DNA from: Methanobacterium sp. UBA44
Lineage (GTDB): Archaea; Methanobacteriota; Methanobacteria; Methanobacteriales; Methanobacteriaceae
Direction of reading: 5' to 3'
Assembly: GCA_002494885.1 (NCBI GenBank)
Contig: DACV01000002.1
Coordinates: forward strand, 1-64,000
DNA length: 64,000 nucleotides
Part shown: positions 34,710 to 44,299 of the stretch, in pieces
Layout: the number at the start of each line of letters is the position of its first letter
Numbering within the stretch: the first letter of the stretch is position 1
Translations under genes and position numbers: made by a program
Notes under the pieces: generated by a model
What the model was told of the DNA's origin: nothing
What the model saw: the letters and a program-made list of their open reading frames with translations, nothing else
Database searches by the model: none

Positions 34710-36560
34710 TTATTTTTTAACTCTAATAGCTTTCTCAGGGCACATTTGAATGCAAACTGTGCATCCTTTGCATGCTGCAGAATCAATATTCACAGAATCA
34801 TCATCTGCCATATAAATTGCAGGACATGTAAGTTCTCTGAGACAATCCAGACATTTATCGCATTTATCCTGGTCAATATCTACAACAATTTCTTTTTTCT
34901 TTTTTGTATCTTTAATCAACATACATGGATATTTTGAAATAACAACAGCGACACCATCGAATTGCAGTGCATCCTCAAATATTTTCCCTGCTTTTTTAAT
35001 GTTAAGTGGGTTTATAACTTCTAAAAATTGAACACCGGTTGCTTCAACTATTTTTTCGATATTTATTTCTGGAGCTGGGTCCCCCATTCCATCCACAGAA
35101 AGTCCGGGATGCGGCTGACCTCCGGTCATTGCAGTTGTCCTATTATCTAAAATAACCAGTATAAATTTATCTTTATTATGTACAGCATTAATTAATGGAG
35201 GAATTCCAGCATGGAAAAATGTGGAATCTCCTATAAAGCTTACAATGCTTTGATCTACAGATTTTGAAAACCCACAGCTTGTACCGATGCTTGATCCCAT
35301 TGATAATAAATAATCTGCAGTTTCATAAGGGGCTTCAATCCCAAGCGTATAACAACCAATATCTGTTGGATAAATTACATCAAGATTCAGATTTTCACCA
35401 GCCTTTTTAACTGCATAATACGCGGCTCTGTGGGGACATCCCGGACATAGGGTTGGTGGGCGAGCAGGTAAATTAATATCTGGCTCGTAAATATCTTCAT
35501 TATTCACATTAGATTTAAATAGTTTATTTAAGCCTATGCGGATTATATCTGGGCTGTATTCAAAAATCATGGGAAGTGTTTTATCCAGTTTACCATGAAC
35601 CTTAATATTTAGTCCATATTTTCCAATAATGGCAAGAACTTCCTTTTCCATTATTGGGTCTACTTCTTCCACTACAATTACACTATCAAGTTTTTCTATA
35701 AACTTCAAAACTTTCTTTTCAGGGAAGGGATAGGATAAAGTGATTTTTAAAACATTAATTTCCAGATCATTTTCATCCAGAACGTCCATGACGTAATTAA
35801 ACGCACTTCCACTGGTTATAATTCCAATTTTGCTTCCTTTGTCAAATATTTCATTTAAAGGCGAATTGTTTACCACTTCCTCAATTTTATCCATTTTTGA
35901 AATTAAGGATTTATGCATTTTTCTTGCAGTTGATGGAACAGGTACAAATCGTTCAGGATCCTTTTTAAAATAGCCAGTTTTTTCATGTTCTTCGCATTCA
36001 TTTATTTCAACAACAGCTCGCATATGGGATACTCGAGTAGTTGTTCGCATTAAAATAGGGATCTGGAATTCTTCTGATAGTCCATATCCATATCTCATTA
36101 AATCCTTAATTTCTTGAGGAGTTGAAGGTTCTATCATAGGAATGTTGGCAATACGAGCATAATGCCGGTTATCCTGCTCATTTTGGGATGAAAACATTGA
36201 AGGATCATCTGCTGAGAGTATTATCATTCCTCCATTTACTCCACTATATGCTACACTCATAAATGAATCTGCGGCAACATTTAAACCAACATGCTTCATG
36301 AATGTGAAGGAACGCACCCCTGATGCTGCTGCTGCAGCTGCAACTTCAAGAGCAACCTTTTCATTAGTAGAAAACTCGAAATAAATTCCTGCATCCTTTG
36401 CAACCACGGATAAAACATTTCCAATCTCAGATGAAGGCGTACCGGGATAAGTAGCTGCAACAGAAACACCTGATTCGATTGCTCCCCGAACTGCTGCCTC
36501 ATTACCTAATAAGAATAATTTTTCTCCTTCTTTACATGTTAAAATATTTTTTAGGTTCAT
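34710..36560 (-). CDS. iorA: Indolepyruvate ferredoxin oxidoreductase, alpha subunit
   Basis: 616 residues: the pyrimidine-binding domain (AATYPGTPSSEIGN at the N-terminus), a transketolase-C-like middle, the TPP/Mg domain with GDSTFFHAG, and a C-terminal pair of 4Fe-4S motifs (CDKCLDC and CKGCTVCIQMCP). The first Fe-S motif is atypical, with CXXCXXC then RELTC before the Pro, as in other IorA proteins. Electrons pass to or from ferredoxin. Forms a two-gene operon with iorB. Confidence 0.93.
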   Translation of the reverse strand: MNLKNILTCKEGEKLFLLGNEAAVRGAIESGVSVAATYPGTPSSEIGNVLSVVAKDAGIYFEFSTNEKVALEVAAAAAASGVRSFTFMKHVGLNVAADSFMSVAYSGVNGGMIILSADDPSMFSSQNEQDNRHYARIANIPMIEPSTPQEIKDLMRYGYGLSEEFQIPILMRTTTRVSHMRAVVEINECEEHEKTGYFKKDPERFVPVPSTARKMHKSLISKMDKIEEVVNNSPLNEIFDKGSKIGIITSGSAFNYVMDVLDENDLEINVLKITLSYPFPEKKVLKFIEKLDSVIVVEEVDPIMEKEVLAIIGKYGLNIKVHGKLDKTLPMIFEYSPDIIRIGLNKLFKSNVNNEDIYEPDINLPARPPTLCPGCPHRAAYYAVKKAGENLNLDVIYPTDIGCYTLGIEAPYETADYLLSMGSSIGTSCGFSKSVDQSIVSFIGDSTFFHAGIPPLINAVHNKDKFILVILDNRTTAMTGGQPHPGLSVDGMGDPAPEINIEKIVEATGVQFLEVINPLNIKKAGKIFEDALQFDGVAVVISKYPCMLIKDTKKKKEIVVDIDQDKCDKCLDCLRELTCPAIYMADDDSVNIDSAACKGCTVCIQMCPEKAIRVKK

Positions 36561-36708
36561 AATATCTCCTTAAAATTTGAATAAAATTATAAATGGATTT
36601 TTATTTAACTAATTATAAATTAGAATTTGAATTAAACTAACTTTGGCTACTTTATCAATTAAAATTTACGATTTAATTGATAAATATTTCAAATATCAGG
36701 AGAGGCAA

Positions 36709-37281
36709 ATGGAGAAAAGTGTTAAAATCCAGGATATGGAAATAAAGTATGAAATAATTCTTCGAAAAGTTAAATACTGGCGTTTAGAGATTAAATCAGG
36801 AAAATTAATTCTAATTACTCCCCCTATGTTTAAAGACCATGAGAAGATCATCGAAAAAAATAAAAAATGGATTTATCGTAAATTTAAGGAATATGAAAGC
36901 TCAGTAAATGAAGCAAAAGAAAAAAAACTAAATTTTAAGAGGAGCGAAGAAAATTTTAAAGAGATCATCCATGAATTTGTAAAAAAATTCTCAAATGAGC
37001 TTAATGTAAGTGTAAATCGTGTTTATTTCAGGAAGATGAAGTCGAGATGGGGAAGTTGTAGCTCTAAAAAGAACATCAGCATCAACAGATATTTAATATA
37101 TCTGCCAGAAAATCTCATAGAATATCTTGTTTTTCATGAAGTGGCTCATATTGTTGAATTAAACCACAGCAAGAAATTCTGGGCCATAATTTATTCTAAA
37201 TTTCCGAATTATAAGGATATTGAAAAAGAACTTGCTTTATACTGGTTTGCAGTGAGAGAAACAATTATTGATAATCAATAA
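36709..37281 (+). CDS. YgjP-like (DUF45) zinc metallopeptidase
   Basis: 190 residues from the ATG at 36709 (GGAG site; an upstream TTG is less likely). The family's WGSCSSK motif is at residues 114-120 and the gluzincin motif HEVAH at 143-147, with the third ligand in NHSKKFW (152-158). The fold is SprT/YgjP-like. Substrate unknown; such genes occur near restriction and stress systems in bacteria but nothing of that kind is adjacent here. Confidence 0.87.
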   Translation: MEKSVKIQDMEIKYEIILRKVKYWRLEIKSGKLILITPPMFKDHEKIIEKNKKWIYRKFKEYESSVNEAKEKKLNFKRSEENFKEIIHEFVKKFSNELNVSVNRVYFRKMKSRWGSCSSKKNISINRYLIYLPENLIEYLVFHEVAHIVELNHSKKFWAIIYSKFPNYKDIEKELALYWFAVRETIIDNQ

Positions 37282-37360
37282 TTTAAAAATTAAAGACATA
37301 AGAGCTTATATACATCAATAACATAATATTAAATATAACAGTTTAAAATGGAGGTAGTGA

Positions 37361-37651
37361 ATGCCAGTATCAAAACGTTGGATTGATTTCAATGAGGAAA
37401 ATGTTAAAGAACTATTGAATACATACGGTGTTTACCAGTTAGCAGACAGCAAAAAAGAAGTGATTTACATTGGTGAAGGAAAATTAAGACATAACATTTT
37501 AGCAGATCTTTTTAATGAATCAGAAAAAACAGCAAGCACTGTCTACTTTAGATATCGTGAAAATAACAGTAAAAAGAGTTCCAAACAAAGACAAAACATA
37601 TTGATAAAGGAATTCATAGATAAACATGGAAAACCACCAAAATTCAATTAA
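37361..37651 (+). CDS. GIY-YIG-like miniprotein
   Basis: 96 residues with GVYQL (residues 23-27) and IYIGEG (35-40), spaced as the two strands of a GIY-YIG nuclease core. A basic, Lys-rich C-terminal part follows (NNSKKSSKQRQN). The usual catalytic Arg may be the one in GKLRHNIL, while a Glu late in the domain is uncertain. GGAGG lies before the ATG. It could be an active small nuclease or a DNA-binding relic. Confidence 0.65.
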   Translation: MPVSKRWIDFNEENVKELLNTYGVYQLADSKKEVIYIGEGKLRHNILADLFNESEKTASTVYFRYRENNSKKSSKQRQNILIKEFIDKHGKPPKFN

Positions 37652-37713
37652 AAATGATATAATTATGATATATTTATAGTTTTGATAATTGAAAATGGAA
37701 ATTTCCATTATTT

Positions 37714-38457
37714 TTATTTTTTAAAATCAGCAATTGTTATTATTTTTACTAAATTATTAAATTTCAGAAGTTTTAAAATTTCATCCATGGATTTACAGTG
37801 CCCTTCACTTGTAAAAATATCATTAGCTATGATTATGTGTTTTATTTTATCTGCTATTTTGTACTGCATGGGATAAGCGTATTTAAAAACATCGGTGAAT
37901 TTTTTAATTATTTCAAATTCATATTTATTTAGGCCGAAGTACTCTAAAAATCCCCATGCTATAATATAACGAGAAATCATCAATAAATCATCGAAAAGAA
38001 GGTCATCTGAAAATTGTCTGTAAAAATCCTGACCTGAAATCATGGCATCAATTTCCTTTTGAACCACGTTTAAGTATTCAGATCCAAAGGGCATAAAACC
38101 GTTTCTGGACATTATTTTATTGACAACTACGTCATCAACCATTGTAAATATGAGCTGTATGTCTTTCCTATCATTATCGGTGACTGATTCATTAAATTCA
38201 GCCATACAATATTCATATTTAAATAAGATGTATCCATGCGTTGCTTCATGTGCAATAGAACGCTCTAAAGTTTCATCTGGTTTATTAATGCCTGAACGTA
38301 TAATAACTATAATAAAATCGGGGTGAAATCTAAATCCTGCCCACATTCCTTTTAGACCGAGTTTAGGGCTTTCAAGAATTCTGACCTTTCTTTCTGTTTC
38401 CCTTTCTATTTTTGTTATGTATTCCTCTAATTTCTCAGAGAATTCAAATCTATGCAT
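37714..38457 (-). CDS. Putative zinc-dependent peptidase (HEATH motif)
   Basis: 247 residues, soluble. The active-site-like motif HEATH is at residues 70-74 within RSIAHEATHGYILFKYEY, consistent with a gluzincin; an acidic residue in FNESVTDNDRKD about 15 residues later could be the third ligand. The rest is helical and of no recognised family. It neighbours a second unrelated zinc-peptidase gene but is transcribed in the opposite direction. Confidence 0.6.
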   Translation of the reverse strand: MHRFEFSEKLEEYITKIERETERKVRILESPKLGLKGMWAGFRFHPDFIIVIIRSGINKPDETLERSIAHEATHGYILFKYEYCMAEFNESVTDNDRKDIQLIFTMVDDVVVNKIMSRNGFMPFGSEYLNVVQKEIDAMISGQDFYRQFSDDLLFDDLLMISRYIIAWGFLEYFGLNKYEFEIIKKFTDVFKYAYPMQYKIADKIKHIIIANDIFTSEGHCKSMDEILKLLKFNNLVKIITIADFKK

Positions 38458-38486
38458 TAAATCACATTCGCTTGATTATATCTTTA

Positions 38487-39143
38487 TTAATCAGTTTTAG
38501 TAAATTTATTAAGTACTTTTTTAATTGAGTCTGTTTTTACAAGTATTGAGATTTTTGTACCTTTATATAAAACGTCATCTACCATTGGAATGATTATATC
38601 TCCATTTTTGTAAATTGCAACAATTATATATTGAGTTGTAGGGCTGATGTCACCAATTCTTTTACCATCGATTTTTTTGCTTTCCACAGTTATATCGAGT
38701 AATTCGGCATCTCCTTTACCTAAAACTACTAAATCCGCTATTTTGGGCCTTAATATTATTTTTTCAAGATAACTGGCAGTTGTAAGTTCTGGACTTATTG
38801 CATAATCAATTCCTGCTTCTTTAAATGCCATTGAATGGCAGTAATCACTTATTCGAGCTATTATTTTACCTACATTATAATCTTTTACCAGTAAACATGC
38901 TAAAAGATTGGCTTCATCGTTTCCAGTGGCTGCTACAAATACATCAGCATCCTGAATACCTGCATCCTCCAGAGTTTTAGTGTCAGTCCCTGTGCCGTTT
39001 ATAATCATCGCATCTAATCGTGAAGCGGCTTTAGAAGCTGCATCGTTATCATTCTCGATTAGTACAATATCCTGGCCATCAGATATTAAAAAAGATGCCA
39101 GATTTAAGCCTACTTTTCCACCACCCATAATCACTATTCGCAT
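38487..39143 (-). CDS. trkA: TrkA/RCK-type NAD-binding potassium regulator
   Basis: 218 residues from the ATG at 39143 (GAGG site). Rossmann RCK_N with IVIMGGGKVG at the start and VLIEND at the end of strand 2, then an RCK_C domain from about residue 135. It gates K+ transporters in response to NAD(H) or other nucleotides. No TrkH membrane subunit is next to it; the nearest membrane transporter is the divergent cation antiporter. Confidence 0.87.
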   Translation of the reverse strand: MRIVIMGGGKVGLNLASFLISDGQDIVLIENDNDAASKAASRLDAMIINGTGTDTKTLEDAGIQDADVFVAATGNDEANLLACLLVKDYNVGKIIARISDYCHSMAFKEAGIDYAISPELTTASYLEKIILRPKIADLVVLGKGDAELLDITVESKKIDGKRIGDISPTTQYIIVAIYKNGDIIIPMVDDVLYKGTKISILVKTDSIKKVLNKFTKTD

Positions 39144-39333
39144 CTGAAACCTCAAGTCTTATAGAATTTTAATACCTATAATATGATTTTTAGAATATTT
39201 AATTTTTGATTAATTTCAAAATTTAAATAGGGATAAATAAGTCTAAAAAATGGGGCCGGTACTGTCTATTTATGCTATTAACTTCTTTTGAGGTATATAA
39301 CATTAATATATCTTATTAAACATAAACATTGTT

Positions 39334-40263
39334 ATGGTCATCGATTTTTTAATTTTCATCCTTCTTTTAATGATCTTGATTTTAAGCGGTATAATTACTA
39401 CCAGATATATTTCCAATGTTTCTTCGTTTCTTAAAATCGGTCAATTTGCTGCAGGTTCAATAATAACTGGAATTGCTACAAGTACACCAGAACTGGCAAT
39501 TGGTATAGATTCAGCAATAAAAGGAATACCTGAACTTTCTTTAGGAAATATTTTAGGAACTAATGTTGTTAATTTGACCGTGATAATAGGTACAGCAGTA
39601 TTAATTGCTGGAGGAATTGATTTTAATGAAGGAGATATCAAAAGAGAATCTATTTATCCTTTTTTCACAGCTTTTTTACCTATAATATTGGCCATAGATG
39701 GGACTTTATCACGGATTGATGGTTTAATTTTAATAATAGTATTTATCGGTTATTTTTGGTTAATAATTAAAAAAGGCAGTTTTAAAGAAGAATATGAATT
39801 GATAAGCAGGAAACAATTTTTAAAAAGTTCTATTTTATTATCTCTGGGAATAGCGGGTCTTCTAATAAGTAGCTGGTACTTAGTTAGTTATGCCTCTGTG
39901 ATTGCTGTTGAAATAGGCATCCCATTATTCGTTATAGGTCTTTTACTGCTTTCTATTGGAACTTCTTTTCCAGAGCTTTCCTTTCAAACTGTTTCATTAT
40001 TACATGGCTACAAACTTCTAACTATCGGTGATTTAATGGGTACCACTGTAGTAAATTCCACTTTAATTGTGGGACTTACATCAATTTTAAATCCAATTTT
40101 AGTTAATGATTTCAGAGACTTTATAATAGTTTCAATATTTTCTGTAGCAGTTGTTTTCCTTCTTAGCTTTTATTTAAGAAGTGGTATCAGCCGTTTAAGA
40201 GCATTGCTTTTAATATTCATTTATTTTACTTTCCTTATTTTAACTGGATTTAGCATAACTTAA
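39334..40263 (+). CDS. Sodium/calcium antiporter (CaCA family)
   Basis: 309 residues with about ten membrane helices. The two alpha repeats are plain: GIATSTPELAIG in the first half and SIGTSFPELSF in the second, giving the paired Glu that bind the cation. The family (YrbG-like) exchanges Na+ or H+ for Ca2+. ATG at 39334. Divergent from trkA across 190 nt. Confidence 0.88.
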   Translation: MVIDFLIFILLLMILILSGIITTRYISNVSSFLKIGQFAAGSIITGIATSTPELAIGIDSAIKGIPELSLGNILGTNVVNLTVIIGTAVLIAGGIDFNEGDIKRESIYPFFTAFLPIILAIDGTLSRIDGLILIIVFIGYFWLIIKKGSFKEEYELISRKQFLKSSILLSLGIAGLLISSWYLVSYASVIAVEIGIPLFVIGLLLLSIGTSFPELSFQTVSLLHGYKLLTIGDLMGTTVVNSTLIVGLTSILNPILVNDFRDFIIVSIFSVAVVFLLSFYLRSGISRLRALLLIFIYFTFLILTGFSIT

Positions 40264-40904
40264 CTATTTCATTTTTAAAGACTATAATGCTATTGTGTAC
40301 ATGCGAAAACTTCTCTTTCTACAGTTTATATAACCTTGGCTCTATTATTAATAGCATCATTTTAGATTTATTCATTAATTTATCAATTTTAATGTATATT
40401 ACTCATTTTTTTCTTTTAATACCAAAAAAATTTACTATAAACTTTTTAACTTCTGTAAACATTATAAAAACCTCTTCAACTTATTTATATTAATATTTTA
40501 TATGGTTTGATTTTTGTAGGTAACACTACATTAAAATGGTTGGGTATATAAAGGTTTTGTGATATAAAAAAAGAATAAAATAAATGAGTTTATGATTAAA
40601 GAAGTTTTAATAATCTATTTTGTCATTTAAGGCCTTCTTAAAGTGCTCTTTGGAATGATCATTTAATTTATATAATAATCAGTTATAACATATATGGATA
40701 AAAAGATCTAATAATTAAATAAGTATTAGGGGTAATCTTTTATACTGGATTTTAATTGATTAAGGATGCATTAATGCATAATTGTACATCTTGGGGATTA
40801 GAGCGTTACAAAATTGGATTGTGACTAAATCAACTTTGCATTCATAAATTAGTTTAAATGTATAAGAGCCGGCATATTAATAAATTTTTGATACGGAGAT
40901 ATAA
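40264..40904. other. Long intergenic region without a convincing gene
   Basis: About 640 nt. A hydrophobic frame at 40287-40493 looks like AT-rich noise (no ribosome site). On the minus strand, a 23-codon open tail (reading ...SKEHFKKALNDKIDY, stop at 40607-40609) has protein-like composition but no start and may be a gene remnant. The right end holds the tfrB promoter region. Confidence 0.4.
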
Positions 40905-42392
40905 ATGATAGAAATTAAAGTTTTAAGATACGATCCAGAAAAAGACGAAGAACCATACTACGAAACCTACAATGTGGAAAAAACAGAGAAAATGAAGGTA
41001 CTGGATGCTTTAAATTATATCAATGAGAAATATGGTGCAAATATAGCTTACAGGTGCTCATGCAGGGCAGGTCAGTGCGGGTCATGCGCTTTAAAGGTAA
41101 ATGGGGAGGTAATACTTGCATGTAAAGCCGAAATTGAGGATAATTCAGTTATCGAACCCCTTGAATTTGATATTATAAAGGATCTTGTAGTAGATCGGAG
41201 TGAAATAGAAAATAAAATTAAGGAAATGAATCTCTTTTTAGAGGGAGAATTATCTCAAGACAATGAAACATGCCTTATGGTCTTGAAACCTGAAGAATAT
41301 TCAGATTCTAAAAAATTAAGGGGATGTATTGAATGTTTCTCATGTTTATCTGCATGTCCTGTGATAAAGGAAACATCTGAATTTGCAGGACCCTACTTCA
41401 TGCGTTACATTTCAAAATTTGCTATGGATCCGCGTGATAAAGGTGAACGTGCCTCATCAGGTTTCGATGAGGGTCTTTACTGCTGTACCTCATGTGGTAA
41501 ATGTGCTGAAATCTGTCCAAAAGAAATAAACACCTTTGGAGGGGCTATTGAAAAATTAAGGGAAATAGCATGCCGTGAGGGTGTTGGTCCTCTTCCTCCA
41601 CACAGGGATGTTAAGGAATTAATAGCAAAAACAGGAAGGTCAGTAGAACCACTTGAAGAAGGATTTATTAAGGCAGTATCAAGTAAAATGAAGGATAAAA
41701 AGTCCAATATAGCATTTTTTACAGGCTGTTTAACTGATTACAGGCATCCAGAAATTGGATTTGCTCTTCTTAAGGTTTTAGAAAAGAACGACATAGACGT
41801 AATCGTTCCAGAAGATCAGGTGTGCTGTGGGTCTCCATTAATCAGGACAGGCCAGACAGATCTTGTTAAGGAACTTGTGGAAAAAAATAAGGAAGTATTT
41901 AAAGATTATGACACAATCATTACTGTCTGTGCTGGATGTGGAGCTACATTAAAGAATGACTACCCAGAATACGGCGTTAAGTTCAATGTAGTGGATATAA
42001 GTGAATTTCTGGTTGATAATTTAAATACAGAGGATATGAAGCCTTTAAATATGAGGGTAACCTACCATGACCCCTGCCATCTTAATCGAGGTCAGGGAAT
42101 AACCAGAGAACCGCGTGAAATTTTAAATAAGATTAAAGGAATCGAATTTGTAGAAATGGAGAAATCAAATCAATGTTGTGGTGCGGGTGGAGGCGTACGT
42201 GCTGGAAAACCAGAAATAGCAGCAGCTCTTGGGAAGAAAAAATCAAAAATGATAGAAGAGCTCAATGTAGATGCTGTTATAACCATCTGCCCTTTCTGTC
42301 AGAACAATATTATTGCATCTTTAAAAGAGGAGGGTCTTAATATCCCTGTGCTAAATATTCTCCAACTTCTTGAAATGGCATATGAAAAATAA
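40905..42392 (+). CDS. tfrB: Thiol:fumarate reductase subunit B
   Basis: In methanogens TfrAB reduces fumarate with coenzymes M and B, giving succinate and heterodisulfide. The 495-residue protein has an N-terminal plant-type 2Fe-2S domain (CSCRAGQCGSC), two 4Fe-4S motifs (CIECFSCLSACP, CTSCGKCAEICP) and a C-terminal HdrB-like part with two CCG motifs (VCCGSPL, QCCGAGGG). This fusion is the signature of TfrB. The flavin subunit gene tfrA is not in the neighbourhood. GGAGAT before the ATG. Confidence 0.92.
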   Translation: MIEIKVLRYDPEKDEEPYYETYNVEKTEKMKVLDALNYINEKYGANIAYRCSCRAGQCGSCALKVNGEVILACKAEIEDNSVIEPLEFDIIKDLVVDRSEIENKIKEMNLFLEGELSQDNETCLMVLKPEEYSDSKKLRGCIECFSCLSACPVIKETSEFAGPYFMRYISKFAMDPRDKGERASSGFDEGLYCCTSCGKCAEICPKEINTFGGAIEKLREIACREGVGPLPPHRDVKELIAKTGRSVEPLEEGFIKAVSSKMKDKKSNIAFFTGCLTDYRHPEIGFALLKVLEKNDIDVIVPEDQVCCGSPLIRTGQTDLVKELVEKNKEVFKDYDTIITVCAGCGATLKNDYPEYGVKFNVVDISEFLVDNLNTEDMKPLNMRVTYHDPCHLNRGQGITREPREILNKIKGIEFVEMEKSNQCCGAGGGVRAGKPEIAAALGKKKSKMIEELNVDAVITICPFCQNNIIASLKEEGLNIPVLNILQLLEMAYEK

Positions 42393-42431
42393 GCTGATTT
42401 TATAGTTTTATTAATATTTAGAGAGATAAAA

Positions 42432-43130
42432 ATGATTTATATAGTTTTTGTAGAACCCGAATCTCCAGGAAATGTAGGTTTTCTTGCAAGAACTATGAAA
42501 AATTTTGGATTCAATGATTTAGCGCTAATAAATCCATGTAAATTAGAAAATGAAGCATATTACCATGCAATGCATGCAAAAGAAATAATATGGAATCATA
42601 AAAGTTATAAAACTCTCGGGGATTTTATTGAAACTGAAAAAATAGACTTTACAGTGGGCACGACCAGAATGGCCGGGGGTAGCTACAATGTTTCAAGAAT
42701 TGCAATTACACCGGAGCAGCTTTCAGAATCGTTAAATATAACTGGAAATATTGCTATAATATTTGGAAGGGAAGGAAATGGTCTTTCTAACGATGAAGTT
42801 GCTCTATGTGACATTATTGTTACTATTCCCACAGATGAATCTTACCCTGTATTGAATATTTCTCATGCAGCAGCCATTATTCTTTACGAACTATTTAAAA
42901 GAGAAAGGCAATATCCAAGAGAGGAGCTTGAAGAAGCTTCCAAATCTGAAAAAGAACTTTTAATAAGGGAAATGGATAATTTAATCAAATGCACAGGATA
43001 TCCGGAACATAAGATGAAAACCTCATCTACTGTTTTTAGAAGAATTATTGGGAGAGCATTTATTGCTGGAAGGGAAGCTCATACTTTAATAGGGACTTTA
43101 AGGAGAATAAGGCTTAAATTAAAAGAATAA
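42432..43130 (+). CDS. trmJ: TrmJ-like SpoU-family RNA 2'-O-methyltransferase
   Basis: 232 residues of the SPOUT class. Motif 1 EPESPGNVGFLARTMKNFG is at the N-terminus, motif 2 IIFGREGNGLSNDE in the middle and motif 3 YPVLNISHAAAI forms the knot. Archaeal TrmJ methylates the ribose of nucleotide 32 in tRNA. A C-terminal helical extension is present. It starts a run of closely spaced genes (29 nt to DUF1512). Confidence 0.85.
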   Translation: MIYIVFVEPESPGNVGFLARTMKNFGFNDLALINPCKLENEAYYHAMHAKEIIWNHKSYKTLGDFIETEKIDFTVGTTRMAGGSYNVSRIAITPEQLSESLNITGNIAIIFGREGNGLSNDEVALCDIIVTIPTDESYPVLNISHAAAIILYELFKRERQYPREELEEASKSEKELLIREMDNLIKCTGYPEHKMKTSSTVFRRIIGRAFIAGREAHTLIGTLRRIRLKLKE

Positions 43131-43159
43131 TTATTAATTAGGATAATTGGAGATGCAGG

Positions 43160-44275
43160 ATGTTATTTGGTCTTAGTGGGTTTGATATTATAGGAATACT
43201 GGCATTCATTTTAATAATTTTACTGCTTCCGACAATATTAAGGATGCGATTAATATCAGGGGTTAATAAAAAGCTTGTTGAACTGGAAGATATGGTAGCT
43301 CAATCAAAAAAAATTCTTATAGAAATGTCTAAAGAAAAAGGAAAGCCAGTTCTTGACCCTTCTGATGCTATTGAAGGTTTTATGGAATTTTTTATAATTC
43401 CACCAGTTGATCTTGATCCAAATGGTGTTTTAAGGAAATTTGAGAAGCTATTAGATCTCGGTGAAGATAGATTTAAACGGATGATAAAAACAATAGCTCC
43501 TTTAGCAGATGAAAATACTAAATCAAATTTAGTAATGACTCTTAAAGCTACACTTGCCATTAATGGTGTTGCAAAACAGGTTAGACATAATTTAGAGCTT
43601 GCAAAAAAAACAGGAAACATACAGATTTTACTCATGCTTCAAATGAGTCTTCCATTGATTATGAGGATAGTAAGGGCACAGTTTGAAGGAACAAAAGCTT
43701 TTTCACAGGGTAAACCAATTGGAGATGGAGTAGGGCCACTTGTAGCAGGTATGCTCATGAGAGACTATAAAACAGAATATATAAATGAAGTTGAAGACAT
43801 GATAATAGCTAAAAAGCAATATGATAAACATAATGTTTTTATAGTACGTGCAAAAGGTCCTGGAGCGCGGATTGGGAAAGTAGGCAGAGTTGTAACTTCT
43901 GTAATAGAAAATGAAGATATTGATAAAATAATTACAGTTGATGCTGCAGTGAAACTTGAAGGAGAAGAAACAGGAAAGGTTGCACAAGGTATTGGGGTTG
44001 TTATTGGGGGTATTGGGGTGGATAAATGGGCTATTGAGGAAGAAATACTGAAAAAAGACCTTGATATTGATGCAATTATTGTAAAAATGAGTCCTGAGGA
44101 ATCTATAAGTAATATGAATCAGAAAATAGCAGATGCTGCAAAGGAAGCACTTCAGGTGGTTAAAGGATCAATTTTAAATTCAAAAAATGACACTAATATT
44201 CTTGTGGTTGGCGTGGGAAACAGCTGCGGTATTCCCAATATCATAGAGGATATATCAGAAATTGAAATGGGATGA
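43160..44275 (+). CDS. DUF1512 family membrane-anchored protein
   Basis: 371 residues. One N-terminal membrane helix (IIGILAFILIILLLPTIL), a short coiled coil, then a large cytoplasmic domain. The C-terminal half contains Gly-rich loops (AKGPGARIGKVGR, GIGVVIGGIGVDKWAIEEEI). The family is conserved in Euryarchaeota with no known function. It sits 24 nt ahead of dcd. The VVGVGNSCGIPNI end is conserved-looking. Confidence 0.8.
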   Translation: MLFGLSGFDIIGILAFILIILLLPTILRMRLISGVNKKLVELEDMVAQSKKILIEMSKEKGKPVLDPSDAIEGFMEFFIIPPVDLDPNGVLRKFEKLLDLGEDRFKRMIKTIAPLADENTKSNLVMTLKATLAINGVAKQVRHNLELAKKTGNIQILLMLQMSLPLIMRIVRAQFEGTKAFSQGKPIGDGVGPLVAGMLMRDYKTEYINEVEDMIIAKKQYDKHNVFIVRAKGPGARIGKVGRVVTSVIENEDIDKIITVDAAVKLEGEETGKVAQGIGVVIGGIGVDKWAIEEEILKKDLDIDAIIVKMSPEESISNMNQKIADAAKEALQVVKGSILNSKNDTNILVVGVGNSCGIPNIIEDISEIEMG

Positions 44276-44299
44276 AATAAAAGAAAAAGAGGGCAAGAG

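Noticed and set aside
40287..40493. 68-codon hydrophobic frame
   Set aside because: No ribosome site, Leu/Ile/Phe-rich from AT-rich DNA, and no membrane-protein pattern beyond composition.
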